Shown: positions 46,988 to 55,855, counted from the stretch's first letter. The stretch is 64,000 nt of DNA from Corynebacterium faecale (GCF_030408735.1 NZ_CP047204.1:124001-188000), one strand, 5' to 3'. Notes: generated by a model not told the origin, from the sequence alone. Made by a program: numbers and translations.

Positions 46988-47872
46988 ATGCCAACCCACT
47001 TCGCCCACGACAACGTCATCTCCCTGGCGTCCGCGCGTGCGCAACGGAGCGGTAATCGGGGGCCGGAACGAACACTTTTAATCCAGGCGAGCAACATCCA
47101 GGCAGAGCAGGAAGTGCACCGCCATATCGGGCTTGATGCGTCAATGACACTCACTGAGCTGCGTAAAGTACTCGATATCGCGTTCGGGGTTGGCGGGGGA
47201 TCGCCGTGGTTCTTCATTGATGAGGGGGGCCATAAACTCGACCGCTCCAGCTGCGTTGGGCATGTGCTCAACCAGGACGGCACCATCGTTTATGTCTGGG
47301 GATTATGGCATTTTGAATTGCACTGTCTGGAAATTTATCCGCGCGATAACGGCACCCCCCGCGCCCTCTGCATTGGCGGTTCCGGCGGTTTCACCATCGA
47401 TTTCGATCAAGCCGCCATCAACGCCGAACTCACCGGCACCGACACCATCCGCTCCGTGCTCAGCCACGTGCGCCCCGAGGTGATTGACCTGGTGGACCGC
47501 ACCGGTGTCTTTGATTTCATTCCCCTGCTCCAGGCGCTTGAATTGCACCGCGACACGCTTATCGACGCCCCCACCACCCGCGCCTGCCGCGCGCTTCCAC
47601 GGGAGCACAGCGCCGAAGCCAGCGACGCCTTCTGGTCCTGCATCCTCGCGCTCTCCTGTCTCGGCGACCAGCAGCTCTTTAATGAAGTGATCACCTCCAC
47701 CATGTCCACACTCGGTTGGGTGGCCGATGACGGCTCACCTCTGGGTGCTGCTGATATCACGGCATCGTGTGCTGATTCCCTCTCAGCGCTGGAGGAGCTC
47801 GGCGCCTATGGGGAACACCTCACAGCCCCCGTGGACCGGCTCGACATCTACCGCGTGCTGCTGCGGGCTTAG
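46988..47872 (+). CDS. Hypothetical protein with pRiA4b ORF-3-like core
   Basis: 294 aa from ATG 46988; an in-frame ATG at 46970 is less likely because TACGCT at 46975-46980 looks like a -10. The middle (LTELRKVLDIAFGVGGGSPWFFIDEG...VYVWGLWHFELHCLEIYPRDNGTPRALCIGGSG) resembles the plasmid pRiA4b ORF-3 family, which is of unknown role and often carried by mobile DNA. The C-terminal half is helical and acidic. The resemblance is weak. Confidence 0.6.
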   Translation: MPTHFAHDNVISLASARAQRSGNRGPERTLLIQASNIQAEQEVHRHIGLDASMTLTELRKVLDIAFGVGGGSPWFFIDEGGHKLDRSSCVGHVLNQDGTIVYVWGLWHFELHCLEIYPRDNGTPRALCIGGSGGFTIDFDQAAINAELTGTDTIRSVLSHVRPEVIDLVDRTGVFDFIPLLQALELHRDTLIDAPTTRACRALPREHSAEASDAFWSCILALSCLGDQQLFNEVITSTMSTLGWVADDGSPLGAADITASCADSLSALEELGAYGEHLTAPVDRLDIYRVLLRA

Positions 47873-47906
47873 CGCTTTTCCTGCCCGCAGGACTAATGTG
47901 TAGCCC

Positions 47907-48347
47907 GTGTCAGAGAATCCCACCATCACAACTGCCGCCGTGCCCGCTGAGCGGATGAGCCTGGGCACCCAGGCCTTCCGGTTCATCATCACCGGCGGCA
48001 TCTCGGCGGTTGTCGACCTCGGTCTCCTCGCCCTCTTCCAACTGGTCTTCGGCTTCCCAGTCCCCGCCGCCCGCACCATCTCCTTCATCGCGGGCACCAC
48101 CACCGCCTACATGATCAACCGGCGCTGGACCTTCCAGGCAGAGAAATCCACCAAACGCTTCGTGGCCGTGGTGGTGCTCTACGCCTTGACCTTCCTGATC
48201 AATGTGGGCCTGCAGACGTTGTGCGACGTGCTTTTCCGTGGTTGGGGCTGGCCGGAAGCACTGGCCATGGTTGCCGCCTTCGTAATCGCACAGGGCACCG
48301 GCACCACCATCAACTTCATTGTCCAACGCACGATGATCTTCAAGTAA
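47907..48347 (+). CDS. GtrA family membrane protein
   Basis: 146 aa with four helices, the GtrA layout: FRFIITGGISAVVDLGLLALFQLVFG, ISFIAGTTTAYMINRRWTFQ, FVAVVVLYALTFLINVGLQTLC, and a last helix ending FIVQRTMIFK. GtrA proteins flip polyprenyl-linked sugars or take part in cell-wall glycan assembly. Near DprE genes a role in arabinan precursor export has been proposed in mycobacteria. GTG start with a TAATGT -10 about 15 nt upstream suggests a leaderless message. Confidence 0.85.
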   Translation: MSENPTITTAAVPAERMSLGTQAFRFIITGGISAVVDLGLLALFQLVFGFPVPAARTISFIAGTTTAYMINRRWTFQAEKSTKRFVAVVVLYALTFLINVGLQTLCDVLFRGWGWPEALAMVAAFVIAQGTGTTINFIVQRTMIFK

Positions 48348-48373
48348 CAGGCTCGCCTAGTAAGGTGACAGCC

Positions 48374-48781
48374 ATGAAGCGCTGGAACATCACCCTGATC
48401 ACCGGACTTGCCGGAGTCCTCTTCTTTGCCCTCATCTCCCTGGTGTTCGCACCGATGGACCTGGCGATCGGCATGTATATCGCGTTTATCCTGCTGACCG
48501 TGGTGGCGATCATCGCGGCGGTGGTCAATGCCCGGGAAGCCAGTGAGTCCACCTGGAGAACCTGGGTGGGGTTGGTCGGCGCGCTGCTGATCGCTACGCC
48601 CGGCGTGTGCTCAGTGCTGGCCAACCTCCTGATCTCCTCAGGCGATGCCATGATGACGCTGGCCAACACCCTGGCCACCGTCGGTTCCGTCGGAATGCTC
48701 ATACTGCTGCCGGTCGGCATCGTGATGTGCCTGGTCGCGGGCTTCTCCCGCTTCCACGAGGCGCGACGGGTGGCCGCATGA
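48374..48781 (+). CDS. Hypothetical four-helix membrane protein
   Basis: 135 aa from the ATG at 48374. Four hydrophobic helices (about 5-25, 30-50, 60-80, 95-125) with short loops. Its stop overlaps the MOSC gene start (ATGA). No domain recognised. Confidence 0.65.
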   Translation: MKRWNITLITGLAGVLFFALISLVFAPMDLAIGMYIAFILLTVVAIIAAVVNAREASESTWRTWVGLVGALLIATPGVCSVLANLLISSGDAMMTLANTLATVGSVGMLILLPVGIVMCLVAGFSRFHEARRVAA

Positions 48782-49413
48782 CCGGCCTGGTGCTGAGCAC
48801 CAATGTGGCTGTGTCCCAGCCCGATCCGGGTGGCGCGGACCGGGTCAGCGGGATTGATAAGCGGCCGGTGTCCGCGGGGATTGAGGTGTTCGCGCCGGGT
48901 CCCAGCTACGGCGATGGTTCCGGTGTGCTTGGCGACGTCATCGGCGACTCCCTCCATCACGGCGGCATGCACAAGGCGGTCTACGCCTTCGAGCGCGAGG
49001 AGCTGTCCTTTTGGGATCCTTCGTACACAAACGGATTCTTTGGGGAGAACCTCACCACCTCCGGCATTGACCTTTCTGCCGTGTTGATCAACCAGCGGTT
49101 TCGCGTGGGTGGGGCGGTGCTGGAGGTATCTGTTCCACGCCGCCCCTGCCGCACCTTCGGCGCCTGGTTGGAACGCAAAGGGTGGATGAAAACCTTCACC
49201 GCCCACGGCCGGGTGGGTGCCTATTTCCGGGTGATTCAGGCGGGGCGGATCATGCCGGGTGATTCCCTGGTTGCCCTGGATGAACCCGCGCATGGGGTGA
49301 CCATGGGCATGGCCTTCCGCGCGAAGATGGGGGACAAGGACCTGGCGCGCCAGGTCGTGGCAGCTGGATGCTTGCCGGGGCGCTACCACGAAGAGCTGCT
49401 GCGGCTTATTTAG
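48778..49413 (+). CDS. MOSC domain protein (YiiM-like)
   Basis: 211 aa. A MOSC domain with GSGVLGDVIGDSLHHGGMHKAVYAFEREELSFWDPSYTNGFFGENLTTSGIDLSAVLINQRFRVGGAVLEVSVPRRPCRTFGAWL; the Cys in PRRPCRTF is the usual molybdenum-cofactor-sulfur ligand. YiiM-like proteins reduce N-hydroxylated compounds. Its dependence on the cofactor fits the Mo-cofactor locus 8 kb away. It converges with glfT1. Confidence 0.88.
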   Translation: MTGLVLSTNVAVSQPDPGGADRVSGIDKRPVSAGIEVFAPGPSYGDGSGVLGDVIGDSLHHGGMHKAVYAFEREELSFWDPSYTNGFFGENLTTSGIDLSAVLINQRFRVGGAVLEVSVPRRPCRTFGAWLERKGWMKTFTAHGRVGAYFRVIQAGRIMPGDSLVALDEPAHGVTMGMAFRAKMGDKDLARQVVAAGCLPGRYHEELLRLI

Positions 49414-50344
49414 CAGGCCTGTCGAACTTCTCCTGGCGGCCCAGACGATGGAGCCGGAACCATTCGAGGAACTTCTTCGGGCTTTTCTCCTGGACGAGGA
49501 AAAACCACGCGAAACGGGCATACTCCTGGGGGAGCAGCCTGCGCATACCGGGCTGGCTCATCAGGTAGCCACGGTTGCGATAGGTGAAGAACCGTTTGAA
49601 ATCATTATCCGGATACTGGGTGTGCATGCGCCCGCCCAGGATCGGTTTGAACTCATCTGAGCCATCGGGGTGCAGATAAGCAGTGGTCAGACAGGTTCCG
49701 AAGCGCAGGCCGGAGCGGACGAGCCTGCGGTGATATTCCACCTCATCACCGCGGATGAACAGGCGATAATCTGGCACCCCGATGCGTTCCATGGCGTGAG
49801 CGCTGATCAGGGCGCCGTTGAACAGCGAGGCGATACCGGGCAGCAGATCCTCCTCGGGATTGGCCGGATCGATGAGCTCACTGCGGAAACGACGCCACTC
49901 CAGGCCCCTGCGCAGTGGGAAGGCCAGCCTGTCCGGTTCATCGGCATTGCACACCACCGGGGAGATCTGCTCCAGGTTGTGTGCCTCGGCGGCGTGGATC
50001 AGTGTTTTCAGTACCTCTGGGCCCTCCGGTCGGCCGTCATCATCAGCGCACCACACCGCATCTGCCCCGAGTGCGAGGGCAGTGAGGAAACCATAGGCGA
50101 AACCGCCGCCACCACCGAGATTGGTGTTAGAAGGCGTATAAACACCGCGCTCACCGGCGATATCGTTGACCATGGCCTCCACCGCCGGATCCGCACCGTT
50201 ATCCACCACGATGATGTGCTTCACCGGATACGTCTGATTCGCAACGACCTCCAGCGAGTGTCGTAGCAGTTCAACGCGGTTATGCGTGACGATCACCGCC
50301 GCGACATCAATGCCGTCCCGGAGATGTGAAGAGGTTTTGGCCAT
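49406..50344 (-). CDS. glfT1: Galactofuranosyltransferase GlfT1
   Basis: 312 aa GT2 enzyme. IDVAAVIVTHNRVELL opens the nucleotide-binding region; DDD in WCADDDGRP is the metal/UDP site; GDEVEYHRRLVRSG is the acceptor/catalytic block. It matches Rv3782 in order and content, including the Trp/Arg-rich C-terminus. GlfT1 adds the first galactofuranoses to the decaprenyl-linked rhamnose-GlcNAc acceptor. The usual partners wzt and wzm lie just beyond one extra gene on the same strand. Confidence 0.9.
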   Translation of the reverse strand: MAKTSSHLRDGIDVAAVIVTHNRVELLRHSLEVVANQTYPVKHIIVVDNGADPAVEAMVNDIAGERGVYTPSNTNLGGGGGFAYGFLTALALGADAVWCADDDGRPEGPEVLKTLIHAAEAHNLEQISPVVCNADEPDRLAFPLRRGLEWRRFRSELIDPANPEEDLLPGIASLFNGALISAHAMERIGVPDYRLFIRGDEVEYHRRLVRSGLRFGTCLTTAYLHPDGSDEFKPILGGRMHTQYPDNDFKRFFTYRNRGYLMSQPGMRRLLPQEYARFAWFFLVQEKSPKKFLEWFRLHRLGRQEKFDRPAK

Positions 50345-50365
50345 GGACTACATATTGCCACGTCC

Positions 50366-50977
50366 CTAGATGTCCTTCAGATTGACCTCGCCCATCGGCG
50401 TATCCAGAATCAGCTCAAGATAGGGCTCACCATCCCTGGTTTCCAGGAGGGTACTGAGATCTTCAGCCAGATCCGCCGGTGGCTGCGCGCCCCGGACAAT
50501 CAACTTAACCACCTTGGCCAGCGGTTCTTCGACCCTGGACGGATGATCAGACTCCAACCAGTCAATGGCGAAGGGCTCCGGCGCATAATCCACACCGGGA
50601 GTGGGCTTGATGAGCTTCCAGGCCAGTGTTGCCCCATCCGGAGTGCGACGGCTCATCTCCTCAACAGTTTTATCACCGGCTGCGGCATAATCATCGAGAT
50701 TTTCCGGGCGGACGCACCACGCCGCCACCCGGGGTTCAGTGGCCTCGGTGGATGCGATGGCGAAATTATCCTCCGTGAGTTCCTCCGCCTTCGGGTCCGG
50801 GCCGATGAGCTCAATATAGGAACCCTTCGGCTCTGACAGTGGAACCAGGGCATTGGCGGTACCCGTGTTATGACGGCCACCCTCTACCGGGGTGATACCG
50901 GTGAGTTCCGTGAACCGCGTGACCAGTTCATTCAAATCCGGTGCTGCAATGACGATGTGATCCAGGTGTGTAGTCAT
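50366..50977 (-). CDS. Glyoxalase-like (VOC) domain protein
   Basis: 203 aa from ATG 50977; an ATG at 50986 would add three residues. It opens THLDHIVIAAPDLNELVTRFTELTGITPVEGGRH, and ends with a beta-strand rich half (LELILDTPMGEVNL). Related to the glyoxalase-like family PF13468. Function unknown. It is inserted between glfT1 and wzt, which are adjacent in mycobacteria, and repeat locus C begins only 16 nt before its start. Confidence 0.8.
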   Translation of the reverse strand: MTTHLDHIVIAAPDLNELVTRFTELTGITPVEGGRHNTGTANALVPLSEPKGSYIELIGPDPKAEELTEDNFAIASTEATEPRVAAWCVRPENLDDYAAAGDKTVEEMSRRTPDGATLAWKLIKPTPGVDYAPEPFAIDWLESDHPSRVEEPLAKVVKLIVRGAQPPADLAEDLSTLLETRDGEPYLELILDTPMGEVNLKDI

Positions 50978-50992
50978 GGGCGCCATGATAGG

Positions 50993-51225
50993 TGCAAAAG
51001 GGTGCGGGTTGCGTCGGGGCAGGAAGCTATCGGGGAGGTAACTCGTATGGTTTTGCCCGGTGCGGGGCGTGGTTGTGCATAAGGGTACTGATTAGGCCGG
51101 CAACGGGTGTTGGTGGAGAGGTAACTCGTAGGGTTTTGCCCGGGGCAGGGTGCTGCCGGGCAAAGGGGTGCGAACTAAGGCCAGAACAGGCCCTGCCCGC
51201 CACTTAACCCGTACCCTTTTGCACA
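50993..51225. repeat. Palindromic intergenic repeat locus C (three copies)
   Basis: Three units: about 50993-51060 (GTGCAAAAGGGTGCGGGTT to GTTTTGCCCGG), 51074-51142 (GTGCATAAGGGTACTG to GTTTTGCCCGG) and 51157-51225 (GGGCAAAGGGGTGCG to CCCTTTTGCACAC). The third has the most symmetric ends. Spacing between copies is irregular (12-15 bp). Together with a terminator they fill 50978-51312. The first copy overlaps the promoter region of the VOC gene. Confidence 0.85.
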
Positions 51226-51240
51226 CGCCCGCGCCCCCAG

Positions 51241-51293
51241 GCAAAAAGAAGCCGGCCACCTCCCGAAGCGATCAGCTTCAGAAAGCGGCCGGC
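51241..51293 (-). terminator. Rho-independent terminator of wzm-wzt
   Basis: GCCGGCC (51251-51257) pairs with GGCCGGC (51287-51293), and an inner GAAGC/GCTTC adds a second stem. On the minus strand TTCTTTTTGC follows. It lies 19-72 nt after the wzt stop. Confidence 0.75.
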
Positions 51294-51312
51294 ACCTTAG
51301 GTCCCCAGCACA

Positions 51313-52137
51313 CTACTGCTCAGGATTGAGTGGGATTCCGTTTTTTTCGTCCTCCACGCGTTTGAGCAGCCTGCGGACGTGATCGCCGGCGCCCTTGCCT
51401 TCGTAGCTTTCCACCACATCGGGGATCAGGCCGGCCTCGCGGATGGATCCGTGATCGACCCAGAGGGCGGTATCGCAAAGTTGGGCGAGGAAGTCGTTGG
51501 AGTGGGAGGCGAACACCAGGATTCCGGATCGTTCCACCAGTGCCTGGAGGCGGTCGCGTGCTTTGGCCATGAAGGCTGCATCGACGGCGCCGATACCTTC
51601 ATCCAGCAGCAGGATCTCGGGTTCGATGGAGGTCACCACACCCAGTGCCAGGCGGATTCGCATGCCGGAGGAGTAGGTGCGCAGCGGCATGGAGAGGTAT
51701 TCGCCGAGTTCAGTGAAGTCGGCGATTTCCTCCATTTTGTCTTTCATCTGTTTGCGGGTCTGGCCGAGGAAGAGGCCGCGGATCACGATGTTCTCGTATC
51801 CGGAGATCTCCGGGTCCATGCCCACACCGAGGTCGAAAACCGGTGCCACACGGCCACGGATATCGGCACGCCCCCGTGTTGGTTCGTAGATGCCCGACAG
51901 CAGGCGCAGCAGTGTGGATTTACCGGCACCGTTGTGGCCGACCAGTCCGACGCGGTCGCCTTCACGCAGGTGCAGGTTGATGTCCTTCAGGGCCTCGACC
52001 ACCACCACGTTGTCCTGGTTGCGTCCGATGGCACCGCCGGCAGCGCCGAGGAAGGCTTTCTTCATGGAGCGGGACTTCGCGTCGAAAATCGGGAAGTCCA
52101 CGCAGGCGTTATACGTATCAATGGAAACCATGGTCAT
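51313..52137 (-). CDS. wzt: Galactan/polysaccharide ABC exporter, ATP-binding protein
   Basis: 274 aa. GHNGAGKSTLLRLLSGIYEPTRG (Walker A), ISGYENIVIRGLFLG, YSSGMRIRLALG (degenerate signature), EILLLDEGIGAVD (Walker B) and FASHS. It is of the O-antigen/teichoic-acid exporter type and matches Rv3781. It lacks the extra C-terminal carbohydrate-binding domain of some Wzt proteins. With Wzm it is thought to flip lipid-linked galactan. It starts 6 nt after wzm ends. Confidence 0.9.
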   Translation of the reverse strand: MTMVSIDTYNACVDFPIFDAKSRSMKKAFLGAAGGAIGRNQDNVVVVEALKDINLHLREGDRVGLVGHNGAGKSTLLRLLSGIYEPTRGRADIRGRVAPVFDLGVGMDPEISGYENIVIRGLFLGQTRKQMKDKMEEIADFTELGEYLSMPLRTYSSGMRIRLALGVVTSIEPEILLLDEGIGAVDAAFMAKARDRLQALVERSGILVFASHSNDFLAQLCDTALWVDHGSIREAGLIPDVVESYEGKGAGDHVRRLLKRVEDEKNGIPLNPEQ

Positions 52138-52143
52138 TGCCTC

Positions 52144-53040
52144 CTAAACCCAGTAGCTGACGCGGAAGCGCCACTGTTTCATTGCCAGCAGTGCCAGACA
52201 CAGGCCCACGGCGGTGAAACCGAGGACGATCCACCAGTGGTAGGCGGGCAGGTCGGAGCCGATCATGGGGGCGCGGACAACTTCGAGGTAGTGGTACAGC
52301 GGATTCAGCTCGGCAAGTCGTGCGCGGCCGCCCATCTCTTCGCTGTGGTTCTGCAGGGTGGAGGTCATCCAGACGATCGGGGTGACGTAGAACAGCAGCT
52401 GCGTTCCGGCCTCCAGCAGAGGAGAAACGTCGCGGTAGCGGGTCGCGACGATGCCGAAGAACATCGCCACCCACACCCCGTTGATCACCAGGAGGAACAT
52501 TCCCGGGATGATCAAGAGCACGTCCCAGCCGAGTGGCCTCGGGAAGATCAGCATGAGGATCAGCCAGATCACCAGGTTGTGGGCCAGGAACAAGGCCTGT
52601 TTCCACACCAGGCGGTACACATGCACCGACAATGCCGACGGGAGCTGTTTGATCAGTCCCTCATTGTCGATGAAAATATCCGCCCCCTCCTTGATGCATC
52701 CGGAGATGAAGTTCCAGATGATCAGGCCCACCGTCACATGCGGGAGGAACTCCGCCAGGGGGATCTTGAACAGCACGGAGTACAGCAGGCCGAGCGCGAT
52801 GGCCATGACGCCGGTGGCGATGGTGATCCACAGGGGGCCGAGGACGGAGCGCCGGTAGCGCTGCTTGATGTCCTGCCAACCGAGCTGCAGCCACAGTTCG
52901 TGCTGTGTGAATCCGCGGATGATGTCGTCCCAGGCAGCCCGGAATGTCATGGACTGCGATGCGGGGACTGTGTCCTCCGTCACCGCGGTCATTCTGGCGA
53001 GGTCTGCCTGTAGGTCTTTCTGCTGTGATTGTTCCTGCAC
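52144..53040 (-). CDS. wzm: Galactan/polysaccharide ABC exporter, permease
   Basis: 298 aa from the GTG at 53040; ATG 52992 (282 aa) is an alternative. ABC-2 type permease with six helices and the marker LWLQLGWQDIKQRYRRSVLGPLWITIATGVM. Similar to Rv3783 (RfbD). A TAGGGT -10-like box shortly before the GTG would allow a leaderless start. Divergent from the aminotransferase-like gene (145-nt gap). Confidence 0.88.
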   Translation of the reverse strand: MQEQSQQKDLQADLARMTAVTEDTVPASQSMTFRAAWDDIIRGFTQHELWLQLGWQDIKQRYRRSVLGPLWITIATGVMAIALGLLYSVLFKIPLAEFLPHVTVGLIIWNFISGCIKEGADIFIDNEGLIKQLPSALSVHVYRLVWKQALFLAHNLVIWLILMLIFPRPLGWDVLLIIPGMFLLVINGVWVAMFFGIVATRYRDVSPLLEAGTQLLFYVTPIVWMTSTLQNHSEEMGGRARLAELNPLYHYLEVVRAPMIGSDLPAYHWWIVLGFTAVGLCLALLAMKQWRFRVSYWV

Positions 53041-53185
53041 AGTCAATACCCTAGCCGTCCAGACCCGAAGGCAAGGTATCCACAGTGGCAAAATCAGGGG
53101 GATCTGGATGTCCACCGGGTGGGGTAAAGTTGCCATGGAGTCGTTGTAGTGTGGGGATTCGATCGCTAGGAAGGGAGCGCCGTTC

Positions 53186-54364
53186 ATGGTTTTTGACGTG
53201 GCCAGGGTCCGGGGTCTGTACACCTCTTTGGGCGATGGCTGGACGTACCTGAACGCGCATCAGCTTCCGCAGGTCCCTGAACGTGTGTCCTCTGGTGTTG
53301 CCTCAGCGTTTCGCAGGCATGCCCAGATGCCGTTTGATGGGCCGATGCAGCCTTTCGCGGTCACACAGCTTGAGCAGGCCCGCGCCACCATCGCAGAGAT
53401 GGCCGGTGTGGATCCCGCCCAGGTGATTCTGGGTCCCACCAGGCATTATCTCGTTCGGGTGTTGGCGCAGAGTTTGGGGTCGTTTGTTCGTCGTAAAGCA
53501 GGCGTGGTGCTCGCGCGCGCGGACGGCGCGTGGCTGACTCAACCGTTCAGCAGCCTCGACGCCACCGTCCGGTGGGCGGAGCCGGATCTGGGGACCGGCC
53601 AGCTGCCCGCGTGGCAGTACAAGGAGCTTGTCGACGGCGCGACCCGCCTCGTCGTGCTCTCCGCAGCGCACCCCCTGCTGGGCACGGTGGCACCGACGGC
53701 CCAGATCGTGGATACGGTCCGCGCGCGTTCGCGTGCCTGGATCGTGGTGGACGCATCCTCCTATGCCGCCTACCGCCCGCTGGACCTGGAAGAGTGGCAG
53801 GCCGATATTGTCATGCTCGACATGGGCGAACTCGGCGGGCCGCAGGTATCGGCGCTGATTTTCCGGGATTCCTCGATGTTCCCGCGCCTGGACCGCTCCG
53901 TGAAGCTTGAACCCGAGGTGAATTTCCTGCCGCATGGCCTGTTCGGTGGCGTGCCGAATCTGTTCAAACACCTGGTGCAACTCGATGAGAACACCACGCA
54001 ACTGCGTGAGTCCATGGCCTCCCTGGCCACCCACCAGCAGCAGGTGATGGATCACCTCATCGAATCCCTCCAGGGACTGCCCGCGGTGCACATCATCGGT
54101 ATCTCCGGTGACGCCGCGGGCGAGGATGCCGCCGGATTGGACCGTATCCCACGCCTGAGCTTCACCGTCCAGGATGTGCCCGCGGAGATGGTGCACCGCA
54201 GGTTGATGGATAACCACCTGGTCACCACCGTCAGCCCGAGCGATCCACTGCTGGACGCCATGGGTGTCACCGAGGCCGGCGGGTCTGTCACCCTGGGCCT
54301 CGGACCGTTCAACACCACCTACGAGATCGACCAGCTCACCCGCGTGCTGGCCTCCCTGGCTTAA
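53186..54364 (+). CDS. Fold-type I aminotransferase (cysteine desulfurase-like), PLP lysine apparently lost
   Basis: 392 aa, matching the gene that sits beside the galactan export genes in mycobacteria (Rv3778c position). The CsdA-like framework is seen: LGPTRHYLVRVLAQSL, VVDASSYAAYRPLDLEEWQADIVMLD. At the PLP-lysine site, where active members have HK, this protein has DMGELGGPQ with no Lys, so it may not bind PLP covalently. Converges with the quinone oxidoreductase gene (4-nt overlap). Role unknown. Confidence 0.7.
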   Translation: MVFDVARVRGLYTSLGDGWTYLNAHQLPQVPERVSSGVASAFRRHAQMPFDGPMQPFAVTQLEQARATIAEMAGVDPAQVILGPTRHYLVRVLAQSLGSFVRRKAGVVLARADGAWLTQPFSSLDATVRWAEPDLGTGQLPAWQYKELVDGATRLVVLSAAHPLLGTVAPTAQIVDTVRARSRAWIVVDASSYAAYRPLDLEEWQADIVMLDMGELGGPQVSALIFRDSSMFPRLDRSVKLEPEVNFLPHGLFGGVPNLFKHLVQLDENTTQLRESMASLATHQQQVMDHLIESLQGLPAVHIIGISGDAAGEDAAGLDRIPRLSFTVQDVPAEMVHRRLMDNHLVTTVSPSDPLLDAMGVTEAGGSVTLGLGPFNTTYEIDQLTRVLASLA

Positions 54365-55329
54365 ACCTCCAGCACCAGCTTGCCGGTGACGGTGCCGTCC
54401 TGGAGCGCCTTGAGTGCTGTGGCCGCCTCGGCGAGGGGAAGCGTGTGATCGATATGGTGGCTGATCTTGTTGCTGTCCAGCAGTGGCCAGATATTTTCGC
54501 GGGTGGCAGCAACAATGCGGGCCTTGTCCTCATCCTCGCGGCCACGGAGGGCGGTGGCTGAGATGCTTGCGCGCTTGGACAGCAGCAGGCCGAGATTGAG
54601 CTCGCCCTTCACCCCGCCCTGCAAACCGATGGTGACCATGTGACCATCCTTGGCCAGGGCCTTCACATTCTGGCCCAGGTATTTCGCGCCGATGATATCC
54701 AGAATCACATCCGCCTTGTTCTTCAAGATGTCCGCGAAGTCCTCCTCCTTATAATTGATGAGGATATCCGCGCCCAGCTGCTTGCAGACATCCAACTTCT
54801 CCTGGGAACCCGCCGTCACCGCGACCGTTGCACCGAGAGCCTTGCCCATCTGGATCGCAAACGTGCCGATGCCACCCGCGCCACCATGAATCAGAAAAGT
54901 GTGCCCCTCCTTCAGCCCTGCGAGCATGCCGATATTCGACCACACCGTGCACGCCACCTCCACGATGGAGGCTGCCTCGGTGAAGGAATAACCCTCGGGG
55001 ATCGGCAGCAGCTGTCCTTCCGGAACGGCCACATATTCTGCATAACCACCGCCGGTGAGCAGGCAGGCTACCTTCTCTCCCTTTTCCCGGCCGGTGTCGC
55101 CCGGATCCGCGATGATGCCTGCGCACTCCAACCCGAGAATCTCCGACGCTCCAGGTGGGACGGGGTAATTGCCCTGCGTCTGGAGGAGATCCGCACGGTT
55201 GACGCCGGCGGCCTTCACCTCGACGAGCACCTCGCCCGGTTTCAGGGTTGGGGTGGGGACTTCCTGCAGTTCCAGGGAAGCCGTGTTCTTTTCTTCAGTC
55301 TGAACGATTGCCTTCATGGTTTGTGTCAT
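54361..55329 (-). CDS. NAD(P)H quinone oxidoreductase (QOR/PIG3 type, zinc-free MDR)
   Basis: 322 aa. GroES-like N-terminus (VKAAGVNRADLLQTQGNYPVPPGASEILGLECAGII) with no zinc ligands and a Rossmann motif FLIHGGAGGIGTFAIQMGKALGA. The family reduces quinones or related enones with NADPH. Position next to Rv3778c-like gene mirrors Rv3777. ATG 55317 is a possible later start. Confidence 0.88.
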   Translation of the reverse strand: MTQTMKAIVQTEEKNTASLELQEVPTPTLKPGEVLVEVKAAGVNRADLLQTQGNYPVPPGASEILGLECAGIIADPGDTGREKGEKVACLLTGGGYAEYVAVPEGQLLPIPEGYSFTEAASIVEVACTVWSNIGMLAGLKEGHTFLIHGGAGGIGTFAIQMGKALGATVAVTAGSQEKLDVCKQLGADILINYKEEDFADILKNKADVILDIIGAKYLGQNVKALAKDGHMVTIGLQGGVKGELNLGLLLSKRASISATALRGREDEDKARIVAATRENIWPLLDSNKISHHIDHTLPLAEAATALKALQDGTVTGKLVLEV

Positions 55330-55428
55330 GGTCCCCCAGGGTAGGTGACTTCGCAGATTATCGGGGCAGTTTCCTCGATGCGAAAGGAGTCGGGTAAGAT
55401 TCCTTCTTGTCGATATTCAATCGACGCT

Positions 55429-55513
55429 GGAGACGTGACAGAGCGGCCGAATGTACTGGTCTTGAAAACCAGCGATGGGCAACCATCCGAGGGTTCAAAT
55501 CCCTCCGTCTCCG
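55429..55513 (+). tRNA. tRNA-Ser (anticodon UGA)
   Basis: 85 nt with a 7-bp acceptor stem (GGAGACG/CGTCTCC), anticodon arm CTGGT-CTTGAAA-ACCAG (TGA at 55463-55465), a long variable arm (GCGATGGGCAACCATCC region) and T-arm GGGTTCAAATCCC. It reads UCA codons (and others by wobble). The discriminator is G and the CCA end is not encoded. No neighbouring RNA genes. Confidence 0.95.
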
Positions 55514-55589
55514 CAAATCTGGTCCCGGTCCACCGCGCACAACGCATGGTGGACCGGGATTTCTGCGTTGGAGGGGTCCTGGGGTGGGC

Positions 55590-55855
55590 CGGGCAAAACC
55601 GTGCGGGTTAGTTGTTGGCGGGGGCCTTGGGCAGGCCTAGTTTGTACCCTTTTGCTCGCTCAGGTCCGTTGGCGGTGTGGTGTGCAGAACCGTGCGGGTT
55701 GGCTGCTGGGGAGGGTCTTGGGCAGGCCTAGTTTGTACCCTTTTGCCCACCAGGGCCGGTCGTGGAGGGGTCCTGGGGTGGGCCGGGCAAAACCGTGCGG
55801 GTTGGCTGTTGGCGGGGGCCTTGTGGAGGCCTAGTTTGTACCCTTTTGCCCGCCA
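55590..55855. repeat. Palindromic intergenic repeat locus D (three copies)
   Basis: Three units: 55590-55659, 55681-55750 and 55785-55855. Each starts (G)GGCAAAACCGTGCGGGTT (the second TGTGCAGAACC) and ends GGCCTAGTTTGTACCCTTTTGCCCG. They lie head-to-tail between tRNA-Ser and the AbiEi-like gene. The most similar copies of the whole family are at this locus. Together they fill most of 55514-55892. Confidence 0.88.

Noticed and set aside
50993..51225. CRISPR array at the clustered repeats
   Set aside because: Only two or three units per locus, whole units are palindromic and about 70 bp, spacers are short and irregular, and no cas genes are nearby.
51379..53013. 544-codon plus-strand frame opposite wzt and wzm
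   Set aside because: His/Gln/Glu-rich antisense product typical of a GC-rich shadow.
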